Origin: Canna indica
Lineage: Eukaryota; Streptophyta; Magnoliopsida; Zingiberales; Cannaceae
Direction of reading: 5' to 3'
Assembly (NCBI GenBank): GCA_034359265.1
Contig: CP136894.1
Span: forward strand, 29,914,501 to 29,978,500
DNA length: 64,000 bases
Positions 21,517 to 32,354 of this stretch are shown here, piece by piece. Under the pieces are notes generated by a model. That model was not told where the DNA came from. It worked only from the letters and a program-made list of their open reading frames with translations, and made no database searches. A program made the position numbers and the translations under genes. Position 1 is the stretch's first letter. Every line of letters starts with the position of its first letter.

Positions 21517-23068
21517 TGTTGTACGAAATGGCACACTAGAGGGGGGTTGAATAGTATGTTTACTATAAAATTCGCCTAAATTTGATTTTAATCAATTACT
21601 TAATTAGTTCGGTAATTTACGATTTGATGATTGAATGCGGAAGAAATAAATGATTAAGCAATTAAAGCAAACAAGAATTCAAAAATGCAAACACAGGTAT
21701 TTATAGTGGTTCGGACCCAATGCTTACTCCACTACCTAAGCACTCTGCTTAGGATTTCCAAACTAGTTTTACTAGATTAATATATGTTTCCCTTACACAC
21801 GAGGACTTTTCACCGAAGAGACGCACTCTCGACCTAAGTCACTTTCACATCCGGAAGTCTCTGACTTCTTATCGAGAGTCCTTTTCCACCTCAACCCTAA
21901 GGGACAACTAAACTAATCCTAGTAACAATTACGTTTACACACACAAGTGGCTTTACACCTTGCAAGGTAACCACTTACACAACAAGACATAACACAAGCT
22001 CTTCACACTCAAATCCAAATAAAAAACCGTTCAAACAACAATTAAAAAGATACAACAAAAAGAGCTAAGGATAAATACAAGATTAACTACTCTTTTCAGG
22101 CCTTCAAAACCTCCAACTCGCCAAGTAGAATATCTTGAATTTGTAGCCCGAGTTGAGGAGCAGAGTGCGCAGGAAGAAGAACTCGCGAGAAAGCAGAGCA
22201 CAAGCGTTTTAATCTTTGGAAGGCAATAGATCTCTCTTGGATGACTCAATGGAATCTGTAGAAGAGTGGGAGCATTAAAAGAATCATATGAGGGTATATT
22301 TATACCCTGGTGAAGAAACAACTGCTCAACGAATAGTTTTCTACCAGTTGCAGACTGCCGGTCGAAGCATCGGTCGATAGGTCATTCGACCGCTTTTCTT
22401 TACCCTGTGGTCGGTGGATCATCTGACGCGGATCGCGTGATCCGCGATCTTTGGTCGACTCGTTGGTCGACCGACGCGGTCTCGCATCGCGGCATTCAGT
22501 AGGTCGGTCGACCGATTGGTCGACCGCCAGCTTCGGGCAGATTCTGCCTTGATTCGGTTGACCGCCCGATCGATCGCCCGACGTGAGAATCTTGCATTCT
22601 CATGCTTCGGTCGACCGACGCAAGCTGTGTCTGCAGCTAGCCTCTGTCCGGTTAATCGATCGGTCGACCGTCAGGGCTACTGCCCCTTTTCACCTACAGT
22701 CGGTCGACCGCCCGGTCGATTGAACCTTGGCTGAGATTGTTTCCTTCAGCCTTTCTTCCGCGCTTCGTTTCCGGGTTTCAGCTTTCAACGAGCATTATCT
22801 TGGAGAGCTTTTGACTTGATGTTTGGACTCATCCAAGCGACTTGGGTCCACTCGTCGATCTTCAAGAAACTTCCGCGACGAACCCGAGTGCGACGATCAA
22901 TGTCCTTCCGATTTCGCGATTTCTCCGATTTATCCGATTGAGGACATCGAACGCTAGTCGATATGGAACCTGAAAGATATTCTCAATGAAATCATTAGTT
23001 CCATGTTTGTTATCATCAAAACCATCAAGATCGAGATTAAGGCTAAGGTTGAAAACCTAAAGCCAACA
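21517..23068 (-). repeat. 3' LTR of the copia element
   Basis: 1,552 bp, TGTTGGCTTTAGG... to ...CGTACAACA on the minus strand. It carries dense GGTCGACC-type palindromes at about 22340-22730 and a CGCGGATC-GCGT-GATCCGCG hairpin near 22430. It differs from the 5' LTR by scattered substitutions and small indels. Confidence 0.93.
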
Positions 23069-23295
23069 ATCTCCCCCTTTTTGATGATGACAAACATCCT
23101 TAAGAAAATATAACATTAAAGCAAAAGGATATCAACTTAGGGATTTCTCCCCCTATCAACATGCATATCTATGAGATAAACTCTCTCTATCTATATGCAT
23201 GGATTTCCTATATTTTTCTCCTTTTTTTTTATACACTTATCCCCCTTTTGACCTATACATTTCTCCCCCTTTATCCATACTCATCTCCCCCTTTT
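23069..23295 (-). promoter_or_regulatory. Multiple polypurine tracts next to the 3' LTR
   Basis: The main tract AAAAAGGGGGAGAT abuts the LTR (23069-23082). Further AGGGGGAGA-like tracts lie at 23146-23154, about 23240, 23262-23270 and 23284-23295. Such tracts prime plus-strand DNA synthesis. Serial copies upstream of the LTR are a described trait of Sireviruses (established knowledge). Confidence 0.85.
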
Positions 23296-26200
23296 GACAT
23301 CAATCAAAAAGGGCAAGAGAGGCTATCTATTCAAAGGGATGAAACACAATTAAAGATTCATGAAGTTGAGACTCTAAAGATTTTTCATGGAATATGAAAA
23401 TCTCAACCAAAGGGATGGAAAAACAAATATCTAATGAGAAACAAAATCATACATGATATGAACAAAAACTAAATAGTTGAATTCATGATTAAATCATGTA
23501 TGTTTTCAAAATGAATGACATTTTTAGATTTCATTCAAACTTTCAAAAATACAAGGATATAATCATTTAAAGCATGTATATCAAGTTTGAATTGAAAATA
23601 ATATCATTTGATCTAAATATGAACTTAGCATGTTTTCATTTGAAATAAGCATGAAAACTATGAAAATGTTAAGTCTCAAGTTTTGCTATCTACTCATGTT
23701 TTCTCAAACATAGGCATCTAAACATCAAACATGAGATAGTGTATGACTATGAATTAAGTTTGGGCTTAAAATAAAATTTGTAACTTACTTTGTTGACTTA
23801 AGTCAACCTATACTTCTAGTTTTCAAAAATCACCCTTTTAAATTTATTCAAAATCATATTTTTGATAAATATTTTTGAAACTAAATTTTGGATGAAAGAT
23901 TTGATACAAAATATAGAATACTCATTTTGATACCAATTGTGGGATGAAAATTTTGATACCAATTATTGAACAGACATTTGAAATGCATGTATCAAATTTG
24001 AACTCAAAATGAATTTAAAAATCAAAGTCCATTTTTCATCCTATATTATTTTCAATTAAACAAATGGATCCTAGCTATCACCCAAAATATCAAAATCATT
24101 CTTAGAAATGATTTTACTCATGAAAATGTGTGAATGATATTTGAATTAGAATCCAAATGGTGTACATGAGTTTTTATTGAAGTTTTTGAAGAAAAATCAA
24201 AGTATAAAAGATTGATATTTCAATTAAGGATGATACTTTGAGTTTTGAAATCCAACTTTAAAAATTCATTATAAATTAGATTCTTGATGAAATGTTTTGA
24301 AATTTTTACTTAAGAAACTAGATTTTTCAATGAAGGTGTAGTTTTAAGAATCACTTAAAAAAGATTTTTCTATATTTTCTAAAAATAACTAAAATTTATA
24401 CTAAATGTGGGTTAAAATAGTATTTTTGTAAATTTCAGTTTTTCTTAAATTTTTTTCAATTTTCATTCAAACTTTCATGACACCACGTGATGGTCATGTC
24501 AAGAGTATATGTCAAGTTTGAAATGAAAATTTTGTCCTTAAGTCAAGATATCAACCTAGCATGGTTTCATTCAAAAGTAAACTAGTTTTCATGAAACTTG
24601 CCAAGTTTCAATCTTAACATTTACTCATGATTTTTTCAAGTTTAAACCTATGAATACCTAACATGAGTAAATCTAAACATGTTTCTCAAATATGGATCAT
24701 GAATGAGACCTTTAAGTCAACTTATTGACTTGGGTCAACAAGGTTCAAAAGAGATTTTCATGAATTAACCTCAATTGTCATTTTATCCATATCCATAAGA
24801 ATTTTCATTCTAAGTGCATGGAAACATGTCATACCTATTCCTAAACATGTTTATGAAGATTTGGACTTAAAATGAGATGACCAAGTCAATTGATACCAAT
24901 TGTGGTTTGTTGACTTAGACCAAGTTTTTCAAGCTTAAGTCCCCTAAAGTGATATAGATATCACATTGTTCATTTTGACAATAATTTTCAATTTTAACTT
25001 TCTAGACTTATGTGATATGTGTATCTAAACATATTCATCAAAATTTAACTTAAAATGAGGTCTCTAACAAGAATTTTAACCTAGAGCAAGTTTCATTTAA
25101 TCAAGATTATCAAGAAATTTGCCTAAGTTATCAAATTGTTTTCTACTCATGAAAGATCAAATATTCATCATGTATAATCAATCATGAGTATATAGAGACA
25201 TAATTAAACATGAAAATTCAATTTCTTTTTTCAAAGATTTTTGCAACATCAAAATCATACCTCTTTTTTTTTGAAAATTTGCCCAACTTTTTCATTTACA
25301 TTTAGATAGCATTGTCTTCATTTACTTTCATAACTTGCAAGTAGACATCATTAGTATCATAATGAAATAATATGTCAACTAGCAAGCTAACAAACTAAAT
25401 AGCAAGGTTTAATGCAAGTTTTCATTAGAATAATTTAACCTATGCTAGATAGTGAGGATTCATTTTTAAGATGGATACCATGATTTCAAAATGAATCTAA
25501 GAGATCTTAAATTGTGAAACATTTAAAGAATAAGATCTCTACTTATGTTAAACTAGTTTGCACTTACAAGAAGGTCTCTAATAATGAATACCAACCTAGA
25601 GCAAGTTTCATTTGATGAATTTTGCCTAAGTGCTAAAGTTCTACCTACTCATGAGAAATCAAGGATTTGCATGCAATTCAAGTCATGAGCATAGATACAT
25701 GATTTTAGCTTAAACAATGAGGTATAACACTAAGATTTTGAATTAATTGAAATTATACCTAATTCATGATAATTTGCCAAACTAATCTTTTTCTTCCTAA
25801 TTAGCCTTCCTAAAACCTTATAACTTGCATGTATACATCTTAAGTAGACAATTAAATTAAATCAAATCTACATGCAAGCTATCAAACTAAATAGTGAAGA
25901 GAAAAACCAAGTATCATTTATCAAATTCAACTTCACTAAATAGCATGGATTCATTTGATATAAATCTTCATGATAACAAAATGAATCAAGAGATCCTAAA
26001 ATATAAAATATTTGAAACATAAGATCTTCAACCCTTCCTATTGGTTGAAAACCGAGAGCCACAAGTAGCATCGATTTAAAACAGCAAGGTCGCTTAGGCC
26101 CATTACAGGCCACCTGGGTCTCCGAAGAGACCGCAGATCAAAAAATCAAAAATTATTTTCGAGAGATGTTAAGAGCAGGGAATCTACTAATTTTAAGTAC

Positions 26201-26337
26201 ATATCAAACTCCAACTATAATTTTAAGCAATGTGTTTGATGCCAACTTTACCATAGGCATCTAGATGACTTGAAGTTGCAACTTTGAAATGGTTCAATCT
26301 TTGAATCCTCAAGGAACTTCAATCAACCACTTTCATC
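23296..26337 (-). repeat. Noncoding region with degenerate ~500-bp tandem repeats
   Basis: This occupies the place where pol should be. Two clear neighbouring units lie at about 25065-25560 and 25565-26045. They share CCTAGAGCAAGTTTCATTT, TACTCATGA, an ACTTGCA..GTA segment, AAACTAAATAG and a final AAGATCT. Older, more diverged units can be followed at about 23570-24500 and 24500-25060 (TCAAGTTTGAA, GACTTAAGTCAACC or GACTTGGGTCAAC). No frame of meaningful length is present. An ORF at 23161-23397 has no recognisable content. Confidence 0.7.
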
Positions 26338-27848
26338 TCACCCTTGTGTGGTACCTTCCCCTACAAAAGAGCATGAAACTTTTGGTACCCAAATGGCTTT
26401 GGGTCCTTGGGGGTTAATGGGCTTAGGTACCCAAAGTGTCTTAACAACACTAGGGCTCATTTTAAAATTAAGCACAATCAAATATGGCTTTCTCATATAT
26501 ACCACAACAAAAGCAATGTCCATGAAACTTTTTCTTTTCATTTTTGGCATGGACATGAAATTTAATTTTAGAATGCTTATCATGTGAAACATGATGAGTA
26601 TGAGCATTCTTAGAGACATCATTCCTCTTTTTATGATCATGAGGTCTAATGGTAGAGTGCATGACATGAGAGGCATGATGAGCATGGGCATTCTTAGATA
26701 AAATATATTTTTTTTGAGGTTGAGATTTAATTGTGGAATGCCTAGTATGAGAATGATGATGAACCTTAGAATTTTTTACATGAGCATTTTTATTTTTAGA
26801 GTTCTTAAATGAGACATTTTGATTTTTAGAATTATAAGAGGAAGTATTAACTTTCCTACTCAAAGTCAACATCTCATTTTTCACATCATTCATGGATTTA
26901 TGCAATGCATGTAATTGAGATTTTAACATGCAATTCTCTTTTTCTAAATTGTTATTCTTCATCTTCAAGTCCTTAAGCTCAAGTTCTACATTATCATGGC
27001 ATGAATCAATTGACTTAGACTTCAATTTCACATTTTCTAGCTTTAATTCATTCACATGAGAATTAAGCATTACATTTTATTTCTTTAGCATCTTATTTAC
27101 CTTATCCTTTTTAGTAATCAAGGTGTACATTATCTTATATTCGCTTACTAACTCATCATATTGCATATCATGAGAATTAGGAGAGCTAGTACTAACATTT
27201 TCATTATTATGACTAGAAGGGAGAGAGTATACCTCATCATTGGTACTCATGAGGCAAACTTTTGAGGTAGCTTCATAGTCATTGCTAGAGGGTGCTTCAA
27301 ATGTGTGAGAGGTGGAGGTAGAAGAACTTGACCGCTTCCTTGCTTTGTTCTTCATGCTTGGACAATTTTTCTTCACATGCCCCATCTCTTTGCAAGCATG
27401 ACAGATTACTCTTCTTTTTCGGCTCTTGGTGCTACTTCTTTGACTAGAAGAGCTATGGGCATCAAAACCAAGATTAGTAGTAGGTGTGTGACCATTGTCA
27501 TCACCATCTTCATCAAAAGTACCAATTTCCTCAGTTTTGGCATGATCATATAGAACATTTAAACTAGCCCATAAATCAAAAGCCGTAGAGCAATGCATGA
27601 CTTTTTCAAGAATATCATTTGGTAAAGTGCAAAGAATAATTCATGGCATCTCCATTATATTTAAACATTTTCTTATCTAATTCACTCCATGCAAGCATAT
27701 CATCCTTAGGTTCAATGAATTTCCAATGCAACATATTAAAGACACCTAAACCTTTAGTCTTCAAATAAGTGCACATCCTATGTTTCCAAAGACCAAAGTT
27801 TGTGTCATCGAACCGAGGGGGTGAAGACGCTACCGGCTCTAGAGCCAT
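26338..27848 (-). pseudogene. Copia gag with zinc knuckle, coiled coil and His-rich repeats
   Basis: Structural protein that would package the RNA in cytoplasmic particles. The chosen start is the ATG at 27848 (MALEPV), after which PPRFDDTNFGLWKHRM matches the conserved gag N-terminus of copia elements. A one-base shift near 27640 joins it to 27598-27080, which holds the zinc knuckle CHACKEMGHVKKNC. An in-frame TAA at 27079-27077 then interrupts. The block 27070-26468 contains a probable coiled coil (ELKDLKMKNNNLEKENCMLK), Lys/Ser/Asn-rich sequence and about three KNAH-HHxSHxxHS repeats, then a decayed second zinc finger (CFCCG). Another frame (26691-26338) holds the double WVPK linker that in Sireviruses precedes the protease, and there homology stops. 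It resembles Sirevirus gag. With a frameshift and a stop it is probably dead, although few changes separate it from an open frame. Confidence 0.85.
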
Positions 27849-27897
27849 TTCAAGATCGAGATGAATTGTAGAAGGGATGATGAAATCACAATCTACA

Positions 27898-27915
27898 ACC
27901 CGCTCTGACACCAAT
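27898..27915 (-). promoter_or_regulatory. Primer-binding site of the copia element
   Basis: Minus strand TTGGTGTCAGAGCGGG begins two bases after the 5' LTR end (ACAACA). It resembles the tRNA-iMet complement TGGTATCAGAGC with one change. Confidence 0.85.
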
Positions 27916-29478
27916 TGTTGTACGAAATGGCACACTAGAGGGGGGGGTGAATAGTGTGTTTACTATACGATTCACCTAAATTTGATTTTAATCAATTACT
28001 TAATTAGTTAGGCAATTTACGATTTGATGATTGAATGCGAAAGCAATAAATGATTAAGCAATTAAAGCAAACAAGAATTCAACAATGCAAACACAGGTAT
28101 TTATAGTGGTTCGGCCCCAATGCCTACTCCACTACCTAAGCACCCCGCTTAGGATTTCCAAACTAGTTTTACTAGATTAATTTATGTTTCCCTTACACAC
28201 GAGGACTTTTCACCGAAGAGACGCACTCTCGACCTAAGTCACTTCCACACCCGGAAGTCTCCGACTTCTTATCGAGAGTCCTCTTCCACCTCAACCCTAA
28301 GGGACAACTAAACTAATCCTAGTAACAACTACGTTTACACACACAAGTGGCTTTACACCTTGCAAGGTAACCACTTAGACAACAAGACCTAACACAAGGT
28401 CTTCACACTCAAATCCAAATAAAAAACCATTCAAACAACAATTGAAAGATACAACAAAAAGAGCTATGGATAAATACAAGATTAACTACTCTTTTCAGAC
28501 CTTCAAAACCTCCAACTCGCCAATTAGAATATCTTGAATTTGTAGCCCGAGTTGAGGAGCAGAGTGCGCAGGAAGAAGAACTCGCGGGAAAGTAGAGCAC
28601 AAGCGTTTTAATCTTTAGAAGACTTTAGATCTCTCTTGGATGACTCAATGGAATCTGTAGAAGAGTGAGAGCATTAAAAGAATCATATGAGGGTATATTT
28701 ATACCCTGGTGAAGAAACGGCAGCTCAACGGATAGTTTTCTACCCGTTGCAGACTGCCGGTACAAGCACCGGTCGAAGCATCGATCGATTGGTCATTCGA
28801 CCGCTTCTGTTTACCCTATGGTCGATCGACCGACTGGTCGACCGCTAGACGCGAATCGCACGATCCACGATCTTTGGTCGACCCGTAGATTGACCGTCGT
28901 GATCTTGCATCGTGGCATTCAGCAGGTCGGTCGACCGATTGGTCGACCGCTAGCTTCGGGATTCTATCGTGATTCGGTTGATCGCCCGACGTAAGAATCT
29001 TGCATTTTATTTCTTCGGTCGATCGACGCAAGCTATGTCTGCAGGTAGCCTTAGTTCGATCGAGCAATCAGTCGACCGCCAGGGCTAGTGCCCCTTTTTA
29101 CCTACAGTCGGTCTACCGCCCGGTCGACCGAACCTTGGCCGAGATTGTTTCCTTCAACCTTTTTCTTCTGCGCTTCATTTTCGGGTTCCGGCTTTTGACG
29201 AGCATTATCTTGGAGAGCTTTTGACTTGATCTTTGGACTCATCCAAGAGACTTGGGTGCACTCATCGATCTTCGAGATACTTTCACGACGAACCCGAGCG
29301 CGACGATCAATGCCCTTCCGATTTTGCGATTTCTCCGATTTATCCGATTGAGGACATCGAACGCTAGTCAATATGGAACCTGAAAGATATTCTCAATGAA
29401 ATCATTAATTCCATATTTGTTATCATCAAAACCATCAAGATCGAGATTAAGGCTAAGGTTGAAAACCTAAAGCCAACA
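27916..29478 (-). repeat. 5' LTR of the copia element
   Basis: 1,563 bp, partner of 21517-23068 in the same orientation. It carries the palindrome cluster at about 28760-29135. As the 5' LTR it should contain the promoter; a TATA-like GTATATTTATACCC segment is near 28692-28706 (on the minus strand GGGTATAAATATAC) and is shared by all three LTR copies. Confidence 0.93.
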
Positions 29479-30128
29479 TCTAAGAATTGAGATAAGGTGA
29501 ACATGTTTTTGGCAGGCGAGACAGATGTTGGGGCCAGATTGGAGTAGGATGTCGTAGAGAAATTTAAAATGATTAAGGAACGACTTTTGTCAGCTTAGAG
29601 GCACAAAAAAAAATGTATGTTGACAGGAAGGCTCAAGACATTGAATTTATTGAGGGGGGACTTGGATTTTCTAAAAGTATTCCCTATAAAGGGAGTTGTG
29701 AGATTTGGTAAAAGGAGAAAGCCGAGCTCCAAGTTTATAGGGCCATTCTTTATCCTCCGACGAAGAGGAGCTGTAGCGTATGAGTTGGCTTTATTGCCCA
29801 GTTTTGATAGAGTGCATCCCGTATTCCACGTATCTATGTTGAAGCGATACATCTGAGATGAGTCTCATATAATTGAACCCACTACTATGGAGGTTGATAC
29901 AACAGTCTCGTACGAGGAGAGGCCCGTAGAAATTCTAGATCGGCAAATCGGGAGATTAAGATCTAAGGAGGTTCCCTTAGTGAAGGTCTAGTGGAAGCAC
30001 CATCCTGGACGAGAGGCCACCTAGGAAGTAGAGCGGGATATGAATGAAAAGTACCCTTACCTATTTGGTGATTTGGTAAGTTTCCTATCTTCAATAAAAT
30101 TCGAGGATGAATTTTCTTGAGGGAAGAT
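29479..30128 (+). pseudogene. Ty3/gypsy integrase end, chromodomain tail and polypurine tract
   Basis: C-terminal end of a chromovirus pol. The frame 29617-29856 shows FLKVFPIKGVVRFGK, RRRGAVAYELALLPSFD and HPVFHVSMLKRYI. After a TGA the chromodomain-like tail continues (EILDRQIGRLRSKEVPLVKV) with further stops where Trp or Arg codons are expected. Upstream, 29479-29616 still shows the integrase region in broken form. A purine tract (GAGGGAAGAT) precedes LTR3 at 30129. The copia element inserted immediately before it. It is the 3' end of the LTR3 gypsy element. Confidence 0.85.
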
Positions 30129-32354
30129 TGTGATACCCGTAATTTTTCCTAATTTAATTGAAATGTTTACAGCGGGAAAATGTGGATGCTTATTGGAGCG
30201 GGTCGGAAGAAGTGCCGAATAATATGATTTAAGGTGAGGCTTTTGCGCTTGTTTAGTATTTTATTTTATGTTTTGGGCATTAGTCGAGTCCAGTCAAGTC
30301 CGACGATTCGATCGGATCCCAATTCGGACGAGTTTTGGTTAAGTTAAGTAGAAACCGGGGTTGGGTTAAGTTAGGGGTAGAAACGTAAAAAAAAGAATAA
30401 TAATAAATAAAAGATGGGTTATTGGATGGTGCAGTTGCTAGGGCCGCATGCATCCAAGAAACCCGATACTCGACAAGGGGCCGCACGCATCCAAGTTGCT
30501 GCCGGACCAGTTGCGGATGTCGGCGGTCATCGGCACAAGGGACGTTAAGGACGTCTTCTACTTTGGTTTTCTTTGCCGGTGAGTGGCTAAATCATTGCCC
30601 AAAACTCATGGTTTCTTCCCTTCCCTTGCCGCCCCATGTCTTAAAGAACTTGTTGATTTCTTGATGATTTTAATCCCCTCTTCAATGGAATTGATGATGA
30701 ATTCTTGTGTAAATTTCTATGTTAAATTTGGGGTTCAATATATAATTATTAAGCATTGGAAAGTCTTTTTTTTTTTTGTGGTGACCACATGGTGTATGAA
30801 TAACATTCTTAGTAGGTAGATGTTAATCTTAGAGTAATTGGTATGTGTGGAGGTGTTAGCAAATGAAGAATTTGAGGAATTGTTTTGAAGTGCCGCATGC
30901 TTCTCAAGTAGTGTACTGTGGGTTTTCTTTCTTCTTGTGGCTGCATAGTATAGGTAGATGGTAAATGCAAATATGAAATTAGAAAAGTAGTGGGTTGATT
31001 GAGTTGTAGCAGTGGGTGATTAGGAATTGATTTGGTTGAAGGAAGAAAAAAAAAGGGTTGTGCGGCAGCCAAGGGGGGTATCAAGGCTTTAATTTTTTAT
31101 TTTTTTTTGGTGTTATCTTTTGGTTAGTATCTACTGTTATTGTAATTATAATGGCATGAAAAATTAAACTATGCTTTAAGCCTTAGTATACATTTAAAGT
31201 ATAGTGATTTAGCATCCTTTTGTACTTTTAGAAAAGTTCAAAGTAGATACTCAAGGAATTAGAATACTATGGGATTACTTATGAAGGGGGGGTTGCATCA
31301 TGGGTGTTATTTATAAATTTTAGACTTCCAGATAGAAATATCTAAATTTAGATATTTCATTCAGTTTGAAAATCTTAAACTACACTCTTGTATGATACAA
31401 GCACCTAGTATTAAATGGTGTGGGGATACTGGTTTACATTAAATTCTTATGGTATTGGTGCATTCATTATTTTTCTTTGTAACATGCTTGTGTTTGTGGA
31501 TGAGATGGGGGTTCGGTTGGGCTTATCAGCGGAGGTGTGGACCAGGAAGCTCGTCAGCGAGCCATACTGACGACCGACCCAGAATGGCGCTAGTTGGAGG
31601 ATTTTCCCAACCAATTGGGGGTTACTGAGGCTAGAGGGCTTGCCTAGCTCAGGAACCATGGGCGGGAAGCTCACTAGGCATGTCCTAGTGACCGACTCGT
31701 ACTATTTGGAAATATGCTTGTGTGAATGTGTGATTTCTTTTCTCTATGAGTTATATATGGACTGCTTTGGAATTTTATAGATAAAATGATTATTTCTTGA
31801 TTTAAGAAAGTTATCCTTGTACCTTGATATTGGTTGGATTATGTTATAGAAATTATCTATTGTGTTGTTATTATGCATCTTATACTCTTGTATAACCGTG
31901 GACCGTGGTAGGCTCAAAATCGAGCCACTCATTAAGTCCAATGTAGACTTACCGTTTTGTTTTGTTATTTTTTTTTAGCACCAGGTCAAAACCAGTAGCG
32001 ATACTGGATACCGGGTAGTGTAACTGGGTGCAGCAGGTTCAGGGCAGATCTTGTGACAAGTCGGAGTTAGAGTTAGGGTTGTGGTCGGGTTTAGAGAGAG
32101 CCTTGTAGTGAGATTTATTGTTTCTCTTTTCCATTCGTTGTTTTAAAACATTCTTTGAAGTTTGTTTCATTTGGATATTCATGTTTCCACATTTTCTTTA
32201 ATAGTGAATTGGATTGTTTCGTTTATATCATTTTATTAGTCATTGCCGTTTTAATAAAATAAAAGTTTGGTTTATCTATGTGGTTTTGAATTAGGCTTCG
32301 GGGTATGGTTGTATACCCTGGCCGGTCACACCATTCTAGAATTGGGGTGTGACA
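30129..32354 (+). mobile_element. Complete 3' LTR, gypsy family LTR3
   Basis: 2,226 bp, TGTGATACCC to GGGGTGTGACA, placed after a polypurine tract. Its partner is the truncated copy at 16150-18130. It is followed at 32355 by LTR1 sequence lacking its first about 205 bases, as expected if this element had inserted into an LTR1. The G run is 6 long here. Confidence 0.9.

Larger units (their letters stand above)
21517..29478 (-). mobile_element. Complete Ty1/copia (Sirevirus-like) element with gag but no pol
   Basis: A 7,962-bp LTR retrotransposon on the minus strand: 5' LTR 27916-29478, primer site, gag (27848-26338), about 3 kb of noncoding repeats, multiple polypurine tracts and 3' LTR 21517-23068. 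The flanks ACTAA (21512-21516) and TCTAA (29479-29483) match at four of five positions. Copia membership follows from the TGTTGG...ACAACA ends, the AAAAAGGGGGAGAT tract and the gag style. Sirevirus affinity follows from a long gag with coiled coil, a WVPK-linker region and repeated polypurine tracts. No protease, integrase, RT or RNase H was found, so movement would have needed enzymes from another element. Confidence 0.92.
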
